DNA of 64,000 nt from Taibaiella sp. (GTDB lineage Bacteria; Bacteroidota; Bacteroidia; Chitinophagales; Chitinophagaceae), in contig JAEUVV010000006.1 in NCBI GenBank assembly GCA_016786705.1, positions 577,640-641,639 of the forward strand, in the 5' to 3' direction. The number at the start of each line of letters is the position of its first letter. Positions within the stretch are counted from its first letter, which is position 1. The position numbers were made by a program, and so were the translations under genes. This document shows positions 25,499 through 34,375 of this stretch, piece by piece. Under the pieces are notes generated by a model, which searched no databases, was not told the DNA's origin, and saw only the letters and a program-made list of their open reading frames with translations.

Positions 25499-26908
25499 TT
25501 AGTCGTTAATTACAGCAAGCGGCAATTCTATGCTTACCGTGGTGCCTTTATTTTCCCGGGCCGTTACCAATATCTTACCGGAATGCAGGCGCACGATATT
25601 ACGGGCTAATGGTAAGCCGATACCGTAACCATCATAGTTCTTGGTATTGGACGCCCTGAAAAAAGGATCATAAATATAACCAAGCTCATGCTCTGGTATA
25701 CCTATGCCCTGGTCCCTTACGACGATCACTACTTTACGGTCAGAAGAGCCTATAGAAACAGTCACCATCTGATTGTCGGAATATTTACAGGCATTACTGA
25801 TAATATTGGTAAATGCCAGGTGCAGGAGCTGTTCGTTACCAATAATTTTAAGCCGGGTCGAATTCTCAGGCAAGAGGCTGGTATCAAAATTTACTTTTCC
25901 TTCAGGGTTCAATTTTTCTATGGTATCAATGCAATCCCAGATCAGCTGGTCGATCCGCATCCGCTCAAACTTCTGTGCTTTGCCGTTAAAGCCGGTCTGT
26001 GCCAGGAACAACAAGGCTTTCGTTTTATTGTCCAGCTTTTCAGTTTCATGTAATATAATCTGTAGGGTTTCGATGTATTCTTCAGGGGTGCGCAAGCGGG
26101 AGAGGGTTACATCGGCTGTGCCCATGATGCTGGTAAGCGGTGTTCTGAGCTCATGAGAGGCGTTGCTGATAAAGTTATTCTGTGTTTCAAAAGAGGTTTC
26201 GATCCGGCTCAGCATATCATTAAAGGTCTTTACCAGCTCTTTCAGCTCCTGGCTGTAATGCGTATCGTCCAAACGTAGGTGCAGGTTTTCCGAAGAGATC
26301 CTTTTTGCCATATCTGTTACTTCGCTGATAGGCTTAAAGATTGTTTTAGAAATATAATAAGCGCTCAGGATACCTATGGCCACTGCTACCAGTATGGCGA
26401 TAAAGGAAATACGTTGCAGGTGAGAGATCAGTTTTTGATTAAAATGGCTTTCGGCAGATGCGATGACGATGTAATCTTTGCCCTGGAAGCTGTATAAGAT
26501 GCCTTTATATAGATAATGCCCTTTCTGGTAATTGGCTTCTTTGCTCTGGCGGATAATGGTCAGGAAGCTGACCGGGACACCCAGCGAGTCCGCTATATGT
26601 TTTTCATTTTTTGTATTGAGCTGCGAAAGTTCCAGGATATAATCTCTTTCATGGATCAGTTTTTCCGCTACTTCTTCTATCACAGATTGATAACCTGCCA
26701 CAAAGCTCGTATCATTATAAGCGCCATCGATATTTGCTTTCGCGATTACATTGGTACGGATCTTTAAGGTTTTAAAAAAGTCATCATACACAAAGTTTCT
26801 TAAAGACAAATAGATGAATACGCCAAATAATGACGTAATGGCTATGGTAGAAATGAATATGGTTAAGATGGCTTTTGTCTTCAGGTTCAATTTGGATAGT
26901 AGTGTCAT
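25499..26908 (-). CDS. Sensor histidine kinase
   Basis: A 469-residue membrane kinase of a two-component pair. A first membrane helix (about 12-34) and second (about 168-190) flank a periplasmic sensor of about 130 residues. A HAMP linker follows (IFKPISEVTDMAKRIS), then the HisKA dimerisation domain with the phospho-His in FISNASHELRTPL (about residue 255) and the HATPase domain with N box (NIISNACKYS), DQGIGIPEHELGY and YGIGLPLA motifs. The sensed signal is not visible. It begins 9 bases after its response regulator on the same strand, a usual regulator-kinase operon order, and is followed by a REP-like hairpin. Confidence 0.92.
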   Translation of the reverse strand: MTLLSKLNLKTKAILTIFISTIAITSLFGVFIYLSLRNFVYDDFFKTLKIRTNVIAKANIDGAYNDTSFVAGYQSVIEEVAEKLIHERDYILELSQLNTKNEKHIADSLGVPVSFLTIIRQSKEANYQKGHYLYKGILYSFQGKDYIVIASAESHFNQKLISHLQRISFIAILVAVAIGILSAYYISKTIFKPISEVTDMAKRISSENLHLRLDDTHYSQELKELVKTFNDMLSRIETSFETQNNFISNASHELRTPLTSIMGTADVTLSRLRTPEEYIETLQIILHETEKLDNKTKALLFLAQTGFNGKAQKFERMRIDQLIWDCIDTIEKLNPEGKVNFDTSLLPENSTRLKIIGNEQLLHLAFTNIISNACKYSDNQMVTVSIGSSDRKVVIVVRDQGIGIPEHELGYIYDPFFRASNTKNYDGYGIGLPLARNIVRLHSGKILVTARENKGTTVSIELPLAVIND

Positions 26909-26917
26909 ATGCTGCGT

Positions 26918-27634
26918 TTATGAATTATAGTCCACTTTTAAAACATAGCCCATCCCTATAACCGTATGGATCAATTTTTGTTCACCCAGCGGTTCTATTT
27001 TCTTTCTTAAATAATTGACATAAACATCCACTACATTAGTGGACATTGAAAAGTCGATTCCCCAGACACTTTCCAGGATCTCCATCCGGGACAATACCCG
27101 GTTTTTGTTCTTTAAAAAATGGAGCAGTAGCCGAAACTCTGTGCTGGTGAGCTGTATCTCTTTATTGTTACGGGTAACTTTTTTCTTGTAATCATCCAGC
27201 TTAAGGTTATCAATACTCCATACATGTTCTTCGTTATCCTCTTCTTTTTGTTCTGTAGCTGTATTAGATTTATCTGCCCTCCGGATCAAGGTTTTGATGC
27301 GGGCTACCAGTTCAATAAATTTAAAAGGCTTTACGAGGTAGTCGTCACCTCCGCACTCCAGTCCCTGGACGATATTTTCCGAGGTGCCCAGAGCGGATAA
27401 AAATAATACCGGTACCAGCTGATCTTTCTGGCGGATAGCCTTACAGACTTCTATACCATTGGCTCCCGGCAACATGATATCAAGGATGATAAGGTCAAAC
27501 TTACTTTGCTCAAACATCCTGATCCCGGCAAGCCCGTCCATAGCCACGCTTACTTCATAGCCTTCTTCCATCAATCCTTTATTAATAAAGGATACTACAG
27601 GGGCTTCGTCTTCAACCAACAATATTTTTTTCAT
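26918..27634 (-). CDS. OmpR-family response regulator
   Basis: The receiver domain (1-120) has the acidic pair at residues 8-10 (VEDE), phospho-acceptor Asp52 in LIILDIMLPG, and Lys102 in VKPFKF. An acidic linker of about 20 residues leads to a winged-helix DNA-binding domain (about 145-235) with TSTEFRLLLHFLKNKNRVLSR and VDVYVNYLRKKIEP. It regulates transcription on phosphorylation by the kinase encoded just downstream. At 238 residues the length is normal. It is separated by 57 bases from the upstream DUF2400 gene, so it may have its own promoter or read through. Confidence 0.93.
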   Translation of the reverse strand: MKKILLVEDEAPVVSFINKGLMEEGYEVSVAMDGLAGIRMFEQSKFDLIILDIMLPGANGIEVCKAIRQKDQLVPVLFLSALGTSENIVQGLECGGDDYLVKPFKFIELVARIKTLIRRADKSNTATEQKEEDNEEHVWSIDNLKLDDYKKKVTRNNKEIQLTSTEFRLLLHFLKNKNRVLSRMEILESVWGIDFSMSTNVVDVYVNYLRKKIEPLGEQKLIHTVIGMGYVLKVDYNS

Positions 27635-27691
27635 TGTTTAAACTATTTCTGATAACCTAACGGGTTCTATGCCTAAAAATAAAAATAAATT

Positions 27692-28471
27692 TTAAAATCT
27701 CTCTTCCGCACCCATGCCAAACAGGGCATAATCATATTTTACAGGGTCTGCTGCATCCAGCAGCCGCAGGTTCCCCGTGAGCTCTATAGCTGACTTCCAG
27801 TCATTTTGCTTCCTTTCCAGCAGGCCCAGCCTGCGTGCCACATCACTCACATGAGTGTCCAGGGGACAAATTAAATCCGCCGGGCTCAATCCATTCCAAA
27901 GGCCGAAATCAACAGTACTGTCTTTCCTTACCATCCATCTCAAAAACATGTTCAGGCGTTTACAGGCCGATTTTTTTGCCGGTGTAGCGATGTGTTTCCG
28001 GGTCCGGTCCGGGGCATCTGGCAGGGAGAAAAAGTAGTTATGAAAGTGAACAAGTGCCCGTTCCGCATCCGGCGGGTTTCCTTTAGGGAGAAAGGCGGTT
28101 TCAAGACTATCGTTATGTGTGTAGTGGTGTTTAAAAAAAGCGATACTATACAAAAGGTCCGTAGCATTGAAGGTGCGGTGTACAAAATGTACAAATGATT
28201 TCAGGTCCCGGGCTTCGTGGTGGCATATGAACTCATAGGGAGTTTCTCCCATTAACGCCATAATATGGTTCGTGTTGCGGATGATCATGGTGCGGTTGCC
28301 CCATGCTAAAATTGCTGCAAAAAATGCAGCAATTTCTATATCTTGTTTTTTAACAAACCGACGGGGTACTGATATAGGATCTTTGGTGATGAAATCTGTC
28401 TGGTGGTAATGAGCAAATTTTTCGTCCAATATACGTTTCAACCCTTTCAGTTTTTGATGATCTATTACCAA
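27692..28471 (-). CDS. DUF2400 (TIGR02757) family protein
   Basis: The 259-residue protein shows the TIGR02757 signatures: DPISVPRRFVKKQDIEIAAFFAAILAWGNRTMI near residues 31-65, a central KRLNMFLRWMVRKDS, and PLDTHVSDVARRLGLLERKQNDWKSAIELT toward the C-terminus. The helical fold with a D-T-H motif and helix-hairpin-helix-like region suggests a distant link to base-excision DNA glycosylases of the HhH class, but no activity has been shown for the family. It starts 7 bases inside the end of the cyclophilin gene, so the two are probably translationally coupled. Confidence 0.85.
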   Translation of the reverse strand: MVIDHQKLKGLKRILDEKFAHYHQTDFITKDPISVPRRFVKKQDIEIAAFFAAILAWGNRTMIIRNTNHIMALMGETPYEFICHHEARDLKSFVHFVHRTFNATDLLYSIAFFKHHYTHNDSLETAFLPKGNPPDAERALVHFHNYFFSLPDAPDRTRKHIATPAKKSACKRLNMFLRWMVRKDSTVDFGLWNGLSPADLICPLDTHVSDVARRLGLLERKQNDWKSAIELTGNLRLLDAADPVKYDYALFGMGAEERF

Positions 28472-29127
28472 AATCTTCCTAAGAATTTCTTTTTAACTTT
28501 TATAGAAATAATGTGCTGGTCTTCAGTCGGGCGATCTCTGCTATCTTTTTTAACGGCTGCTATTTTATCTACAACCTCCATACCCTTGGTCACTTCGCCA
28601 AAAACGGTGTACTGTCCGTCCAGGAAAGGCGTGCCACCTTCCGTTTCATATACGCGCTTGTGCGCTTCAGCCATTGATTTTTCATTTTGTTGCTCCATTT
28701 TCTTTAATTGATCGGCAGTATATTTTCTACCCTGAACAATATAGAACTGGCACCCTGAGCTTGCTTTTTGCGGATTGCCATCCCGTGCCGCTGCCAGTGC
28801 GCCTCTTTTATGATAATATTCATACCGGAGCTCTGCAGGTATTTTTTCACCGGTATCGCCGTTGCCCAGTACCGCTCCCGGTTTGGCATTCCTGGACTCC
28901 GGGTCGCCGCCCTGGATCATAAATTCCTGGATCACACGATGGAAAAGCAGGCCATCATAAAATTTCTTTTTAGCCAGCTTTACAAAGTTTTTCTGGTGTA
29001 GTGGTGTCTTATCATAAAGGATCGCTTCAATCGTTCCCTGATCCGTTTTCATGATCACTTTATATTTCTGAGAGAAGCCGGCATATGCTAATGTCAGCAG
29101 TGCTCCCATCAATACTATTTTTTTCAT
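28465..29127 (-). CDS. Cyclophilin-type peptidyl-prolyl isomerase, exported
   Basis: A proline cis-trans isomerase of 220 residues from the chosen start. The signal peptide MKKIVLMGALLTLAYAGFSQ is followed by the cyclophilin core: GTIEAILYDKTPLHQKNFVKLAKKKFYDGLLFHRVIQEFMIQGGDP, with the conserved FHRV and MIQGGDP motifs, then SSGCQFYIVQG and FGEVTKGMEVVDKIA near the end. An ATG 8 codons upstream (29151) exists, but the -7 box at 29149-29156 overlaps it, so 29127 is preferred. It acts in the periplasm, probably in outer-membrane protein folding. It overlaps the downstream DUF2400 gene by 7 bases. Confidence 0.92.
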   Translation of the reverse strand: MKKIVLMGALLTLAYAGFSQKYKVIMKTDQGTIEAILYDKTPLHQKNFVKLAKKKFYDGLLFHRVIQEFMIQGGDPESRNAKPGAVLGNGDTGEKIPAELRYEYYHKRGALAAARDGNPQKASSGCQFYIVQGRKYTADQLKKMEQQNEKSMAEAHKRVYETEGGTPFLDGQYTVFGEVTKGMEVVDKIAAVKKDSRDRPTEDQHIISIKVKKKFLGRFW

Positions 29128-29148
29128 TTTATTTTCATTTTGTTGTAG

Positions 29149-29180
29149 CAAATATACTTAGAATAGCCGTAGGCAAAAAA
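29149..29180 (-). promoter_or_regulatory. Complete Bacteroidota promoter for the cyclophilin gene
   Basis: On the minus strand, TTTTTTG (29174-29180) is followed after 17 bases by TATATTTG (29149-29156), matching the -33 and -7 consensus and spacing. The start at 29127 lies about 21 bases beyond the -7 box. Confidence 0.7.
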
Positions 29181-29272
29181 TGTACCTGCTGATCTTTTCT
29201 ACTCGCCAAGCGGATTCATTCCGGAATGTTGACGTTTTATGAGTGGAACAAACAGAATGGACGAATGTATTT

Positions 29273-29312
29273 AAAACATAAGACAAGGTATAATTACCTT
29301 GTCTTATGTTTT
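29273..29312. terminator. Perfect 18-bp palindromic terminator
   Basis: AAAACATAAGACAAGGTA (29273-29290) pairs perfectly with its complement at 29295-29312 around a 4-base loop, with A/T-rich ends. It terminates the large T9SS gene ending at 29338 and shields the cyclophilin promoter. Confidence 0.85.
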
Positions 29313-29337
29313 AATGATCAATCTATAGTGGAATCTG

Positions 29338-32300
29338 TTATCTGATTAGTGTTACATCACCTTTGTAGGTTTTAATTTCAAGGTTAGGTAACTGAACGGT
29401 TATTACATAAGTATAAACACTTTGATCACATGGCTTACCATTGTCAATGTCTTTGCCATCCCATCCTTTTAAAGGATCGTTGGTATGGAATACTCTTTTA
29501 CCCCATCTGTTGTATATCTCAAAACGGTGCAGTTTCTGGAATTTACCGTTCGGGATCAGGAAGAAGTCATTTTTACCATCTCCATTCGGGCTGAAGGCAT
29601 TAGGTATAATCGGGTCATAAGGGAACTTAACATCCAATGTTATAGGTACAGTATCTCTACAGCCATATTTGTCAATACCGGTTACATAATAAGTGCCGGG
29701 CGCTTCTACAGGCATTGTAGTGGCATATTGAAGCGTAGGGTCATAAAACTCCTGTACCGGTAGCCAGGTGTAGATTTCTGCTCCTTGTGCCGACATCTTC
29801 ACTTCTTCCTGGTAATCTACCATTGTGCCTGACTGAGGCTGTACATTGGTCAATTGGAATGGCGGTCTTACATTAATAGTCAGGTTATGCGTCGTTGAAC
29901 AATTTGCAATAGGGGTAGTAGCCGTTATCGCGTAATTATAAGTGCCGGGTGGCATTTTAAAGTAATTGGTTTGCAGGTTAGCTGCCCTTAATCCGGTAGC
30001 CGGGCTCCAGTTAAAGAGGTAATTGATGGAATCCGGGCTCACTATTACAGGAATGGCAACCGAATCTAAAGCGTTAAGACATACTGTAGTGTCTGAAGGC
30101 ATACGGATGATAGGGTATTGCTCTACATAAGCATGGAATACTTTGCTTACCGGCGGACAGGTAGCCGGAGAACCAGGTTGTGATGCGGTGATAATGTAAT
30201 CACGCGTAGTCAGTAAGGTCGGCGTAATTACCAGGCTATTATTATTGAATTCTGCAGGTGACCAGGTGAAGTCAAGACCAGGGTCAACATCTCCTGTGAT
30301 CGTGATCTGGGTGCCGGGGCAGTAGGCAGGTAAAGGTGTACTGATACCGGCACGGATTGAGTCCTGGATGTAGACTGTATCCCTTCGGATAACGTCCGTC
30401 AAGGCGCCATCACAACCACATGGATTCAAAGACTCAATCACAACCATTTTCGGCCCCGTAGGCATGTTAGGTACCAGCAAAGGTTTTATTTCCAGTGATT
30501 TGTGACGTTCGTAAGGAGCAAAGTATAAGCTGTCATAAACATATTGATAATCCACACCGTTGGTAGCAATAGTACCGCTTGGTGGTAGTATGTTGAAGCG
30601 CAATACCATCGGGATAGTTGTATCCCCGTTACGTGTATAGTTGATAAAGGCTGATTTACAACCCCTTACGGCATGCGGAATCGATCCGTAACCGGCATAG
30701 CCGGACTCTGTTTGCGCATCCAGGCCTACTACCATGAAGTCAAACTTGAAGGTAACTACATCATTCGTTGACCCGTTTAATTTATTAGGAGCGTATACAT
30801 TAGTTGGATAGGTGCTCCAACCACCGTTAGCTCCTACATAGCATACCGATTGATAGATCATACCTTTAGGGTCAATCCGGGACACACTCGGGTGAAAGTG
30901 GTCCTGGTTGTTGGCTGAACCATAGTAACTACCAAAGGCCAGCCCGGTAAAATTTGGTTCAAATGCAGCGAAATAGAATGGCTTGGGAACCGTAGTGAAC
31001 GCGTCCGGGGTTACCGGCATCCCTGGCTGGGCTGCATTATTCACCTGGGTGGTGATCAGGATATTACCACAGATGTCAACCATCATGGCACAGGGTACTA
31101 TAGAAGTATTTGCAGCGCCTGTTCTGGTAGAGGCCACGGAACCGGATAAAGTCGAGTTCAGCTTGTCGATGAATACATAACCAGTGGCTACTAATCCTTC
31201 TGCGGCAGTATTCGTTACCGGGTAACTTCCTTGTGTTCTGCCTGCCACAAACATATTATCGCCGCAGTCAAAGGCTAACCTTGTTGCAAAGTCGGTACTG
31301 GATGTTCCTAAATAGGTGGCACCCATTAATTGGTAAGAGGCATTGTTGAGCAATACAGCAAAACCATCAATACCGCCCTGGTTTGTAGTGTGGTAAGCGC
31401 CCGGAGTTGTGGGGAAGTTAGTACTATTGGTATAACCCACAACGCCCAGTGTATTGTTATTCTGGTTGTATTCTATCCCTATACCTCCGTCCCAGGCAGT
31501 ACCGCCGAGGTAAGTGCTGTAAATAATTGAAGTCAGGTTGGGGTTCATTTTAACGACTACGGCATCGTGGCTACCGGCATTGGTTGCCTGAACCGCGTTC
31601 GCAGTAGTAGGGAAGTCGGTAGAACCCGAATTTGAAGTGAGCCATACATTGCCTACATTGTCAAAAGCAATATCCGTAGGGTTTACCGGGTTGCCCTGGT
31701 CTGCATTTCCTGCATATACCGTAGTATTGCCTCTAAGGGAGCCTTCCAGTCCTGAACCGCCAAGATATGTCGAGGCCAGGAGTGTCGTGCCGTTTTCAGA
31801 AAGGCGCATTACATACAGGTCACTGGTACCGTTAAGGGTACTTTGGATAGCATTAGTGGTTACAGGCATGGTCGTTGTGGATACCGTACCGGCCATATAA
31901 AGGGTATTGGTAGCATCTACACGCATAGAAGTCGGCATCGGGTTACCGGAAGTCGTAGTCCCTCCAAAGAAAGTAGAGAACAATAATTGGCTACCATCGG
32001 CACTGTATTTATTAATACCGGCTATATAAGATACGAAAGCCGTCTGGTAAGCCCCTGTGGTTACCGGCCAGCCCACATTTGAATAGGATGCTGATGAAGC
32101 GTAGGTATTCCCCAGATTGTCATAGGTAGTGGCATGGGCATATTGAACCCCACCAGTAGAGCCACTGTAAGTGTTGAAAATAAGATCCGGATCGATTACT
32201 AATGCCGCTGCTTGATTATAACCCTCCGGGAAACTAAAGCTAAGCACACCGTTTTTAAGCTCATACTTACCTTTTACTTCTATACGCTTACCATCAATTA

Positions 32301-33006
32301 CCTGGTAGCAAACGGGAGCTTTTTCGATCACTTCATTAACCGAAGTTTTTATTTTTAAATCGCCTTCAGCGGTTAATACCGGACTTACACCTTCAAAAGA
32401 GAGCTTAATCTGGGCGGCATTGGCATTAGGTGCTACTATGAAATCATATTTAATGGAATTTCCCTGGGCATTGCTGTAAACCATCAGGTCGATCCCGTTA
32501 TACACATCGGCTTGAGTCACTTCACCAAACAGGCCTACATTGCTGGCCCATTTTGTAGCGTCATTACCCAGGAAATAGTTGTAGTAGGTGCTTCTTTTCT
32601 TAGTGGAAGTAAAGCTGGAAGTAGTATTAGCACCTACAAAATTAACTTTGTAAGCGTGCATATTGATCATCTCCTTACTTAAATCCGGGTTTGTTGCCGA
32701 TTTGGACCCGCAGGTAAGATCGTGCATTCTTTCCAGGTCTTTAAGACTCTGGTAATTGTACACAAAACCTTTCTGGGTCAGGAATAATGCGCCTCCCGGA
32801 AGTTCAGCCTTATATTTTGCCTCCGAAGTCCACTGGCCTTTGTTTTCAATAAAACTGATACCGGATGGAGCCGGGGTAATCGTGTGATTGTGATCATGAT
32901 CGTGTGACCAGGCCACATTTAAAGGAGCTATTGCCATGGCTGCCAAGACAAATCTTGCAGGAAGCTTCCTTTTAAAAATTGATAATGAACATAGAGCTAT
33001 TTTCAT
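29338..33006 (-). CDS. Large T9SS type-B surface protein with SBBP beta-propeller repeats
   Basis: A 1222-residue cell-surface protein exported by Sec and then T9SS. After a signal peptide (about 1-34) comes a His/Asp-rich stretch (SHDHDHNH), a DUF7948 domain (about 50-265, ISFIENKGQWTSEAKYKAELPGGALFLTQKGF), a long run of SBBP-type propeller repeats (about 270-750, units such as STFFGGT...GNPM...YMAGT and STYLGGTAWDGG), beta-sandwich/PKD-like modules, and the type-B gliding-motility C-terminal domain (about 1135-1222, NAFSPNGDGKNDFF...YNRWGKRVFH...GWDGKD). Adhesion or surface binding is the likely role. It is a single-gene unit, with no PorP/SprF beside it. Confidence 0.9.
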   Translation of the reverse strand: MKIALCSLSIFKRKLPARFVLAAMAIAPLNVAWSHDHDHNHTITPAPSGISFIENKGQWTSEAKYKAELPGGALFLTQKGFVYNYQSLKDLERMHDLTCGSKSATNPDLSKEMINMHAYKVNFVGANTTSSFTSTKKRSTYYNYFLGNDATKWASNVGLFGEVTQADVYNGIDLMVYSNAQGNSIKYDFIVAPNANAAQIKLSFEGVSPVLTAEGDLKIKTSVNEVIEKAPVCYQVIDGKRIEVKGKYELKNGVLSFSFPEGYNQAAALVIDPDLIFNTYSGSTGGVQYAHATTYDNLGNTYASSASYSNVGWPVTTGAYQTAFVSYIAGINKYSADGSQLLFSTFFGGTTTSGNPMPTSMRVDATNTLYMAGTVSTTTMPVTTNAIQSTLNGTSDLYVMRLSENGTTLLASTYLGGSGLEGSLRGNTTVYAGNADQGNPVNPTDIAFDNVGNVWLTSNSGSTDFPTTANAVQATNAGSHDAVVVKMNPNLTSIIYSTYLGGTAWDGGIGIEYNQNNNTLGVVGYTNSTNFPTTPGAYHTTNQGGIDGFAVLLNNASYQLMGATYLGTSSTDFATRLAFDCGDNMFVAGRTQGSYPVTNTAAEGLVATGYVFIDKLNSTLSGSVASTRTGAANTSIVPCAMMVDICGNILITTQVNNAAQPGMPVTPDAFTTVPKPFYFAAFEPNFTGLAFGSYYGSANNQDHFHPSVSRIDPKGMIYQSVCYVGANGGWSTYPTNVYAPNKLNGSTNDVVTFKFDFMVVGLDAQTESGYAGYGSIPHAVRGCKSAFINYTRNGDTTIPMVLRFNILPPSGTIATNGVDYQYVYDSLYFAPYERHKSLEIKPLLVPNMPTGPKMVVIESLNPCGCDGALTDVIRRDTVYIQDSIRAGISTPLPAYCPGTQITITGDVDPGLDFTWSPAEFNNNSLVITPTLLTTRDYIITASQPGSPATCPPVSKVFHAYVEQYPIIRMPSDTTVCLNALDSVAIPVIVSPDSINYLFNWSPATGLRAANLQTNYFKMPPGTYNYAITATTPIANCSTTHNLTINVRPPFQLTNVQPQSGTMVDYQEEVKMSAQGAEIYTWLPVQEFYDPTLQYATTMPVEAPGTYYVTGIDKYGCRDTVPITLDVKFPYDPIIPNAFSPNGDGKNDFFLIPNGKFQKLHRFEIYNRWGKRVFHTNDPLKGWDGKDIDNGKPCDQSVYTYVITVQLPNLEIKTYKGDVTLIR

Positions 33007-33445
33007 TGCAGAGATAAATTTTCTTTATACTATCTTTTTCTTACTTAAGTAGACACCTGGCTTAATCAGAAAGTTGGCATTATTGCTAATAAATTTGTAA
33101 ATTTTTTCTGTTTAAGTCCCATTTGACTCTTCTTAAACCTTTTATAAGGTTGAAAAATAGTGAAATTTTTCTGACTTGGTCGTAATAATTATGAAAATTT
33201 TGTTTTTAAAATTGATTTTTATCTATACTTATCTTATTTAGAGCATTTTATTATAAAAAATGTTTTTTGCTATTTCGGGTAAACAGGGTTTGGAGAGCGG
33301 GCTATTCTATGGACTTATACTAATATAGATATATTATCTTTCACCCTTTTTAAATTCCTGTGATTTATGAAAACAGGGGTGATACTGAATTGTACAATAT
33401 CACCCCTGTTTTACCGGGTGGAAGGCTAAGCGCAGTATTTAATAA
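33007..33445. other. AT-rich intergenic stretch with a terminator
   Basis: About 440 bases upstream of the T9SS gene. It is strongly AT-rich and holds a small perfect palindrome AACCTT/AAGGTT (33137-33152) and the terminator at 33370-33412. No open frame resembles a protein, and no TAnnTTTG box stands out on the minus strand. It probably carries a long leader or regulatory region for the T9SS gene. Confidence 0.5.
33370..33412 (-). terminator. Perfect 15-bp terminator
   Basis: AAAACAGGGGTGATA (33370-33384) pairs perfectly with TATCACCCCTGTTTT (33398-33412). It lies just past the stop of the minus-strand metallo-hydrolase gene. Confidence 0.85.
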
Positions 33446-34285
33446 TTATAAGCCGGAAAGCGTGTGTGTGTCCAGAGCCCTTATTCCCCGTTCACTTTGC
33501 TGCAGGCTGCACAACTCATTTACGGGGTCATGCTCAAAATAAAGTAACCAGTCATTAGCTACCGCTTCTGTCAGCAATGCTTTTTTTTCTTTTAACGTTT
33601 CCAGGGGGCGTGTGTCATAGGCCATTACCCAGGGTAGGGGCAGGTGATGCATACTGGGTAAGAGGTCTGCACAGTACAATATCCGGCTGCCTTTATAGTT
33701 TAATAAAGGCAGCATCATAGACTCGGTATGGCCATGAACGTACCTTACATTAAAGCCCGGGAGGAATTCAGCCCCATCGGCCCCTTCAAAAAACTGGAGC
33801 TGGCCGCTCTCTTGTATCGGTAAAATATTCTCTTTCAAAAAAGATGCTTTTTCCCGCTCATTAGGGGCAGTGGCCCAATCCCAGTGCTGGGCATTAGACC
33901 AATAGCGCGCGTTTTTAAAGGTTGGAAGCAGCTGGTCTCCATTTTTTACTACCGCACCGCCTACATGGTCAAAATGTAAATGGGTCAGGAATACATCGGT
34001 GATCTCGTCAGGGCTGAAGCCGGCCTTATGAATGGACGCGATAAGATTATCTTCTCCATGTAGATAATAGTGACCGAAAAACCTGGCATCCTGTTTGTTA
34101 CCGATACCGGTATCTATTAAAATAAGGCGTCCCTGCGTTTCTACCAGCATACAACGCATAGCCCAGGAGCAGAGGTTGTTCTCATCTGCAGGGTTCAGTT
34201 TATTCCAGAGGCTTTTTGGCACTACTCCGTGCATGGCGCCACCGTCGAGTTTAAACAAGCCGGTGTTGATCGTATATAAGTTCAT
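33446..34285 (-). CDS. Metallo-beta-lactamase-fold hydrolase
   Basis: A 279-residue single-domain protein with the zinc-binding signature THLHFDHVGG (His102, His104, Asp106, His107), a later VRYVHGHTESMMLP strand with two His residues, and ILYCADLLP supplying the next Asp ligand. This resembles the AHL-lactonase/YqjP-like branch of the superfamily, but no motif identifies the substrate; quorum-quenching lactonase, phosphodiesterase and other hydrolases share it. No signal peptide is seen, so it is likely cytoplasmic. It is flanked by terminators on both sides and so is a single-gene unit. Confidence 0.85.
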   Translation of the reverse strand: MNLYTINTGLFKLDGGAMHGVVPKSLWNKLNPADENNLCSWAMRCMLVETQGRLILIDTGIGNKQDARFFGHYYLHGEDNLIASIHKAGFSPDEITDVFLTHLHFDHVGGAVVKNGDQLLPTFKNARYWSNAQHWDWATAPNEREKASFLKENILPIQESGQLQFFEGADGAEFLPGFNVRYVHGHTESMMLPLLNYKGSRILYCADLLPSMHHLPLPWVMAYDTRPLETLKEKKALLTEAVANDWLLYFEHDPVNELCSLQQSERGIRALDTHTLSGL

Positions 34286-34316
34286 AAGTATTGATGCATT
34301 TAAATTGTGGGTAATG

Positions 34317-34362
34317 AAAAAGATGTACTCCTGGGCTACAATCGCTTCGGGTACATCTTTTT
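34317..34362 (-). terminator. Terminator of the S9 peptidase gene
   Basis: A 12-bp perfect stem AAAAAGATGTAC/GTACATCTTTTT (34317-34328 with 34351-34362), with a 22-base loop. It follows the stop at 34376 on the minus strand. Confidence 0.75.
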
Positions 34363-34375
34363 ACAGTTACTTGTA

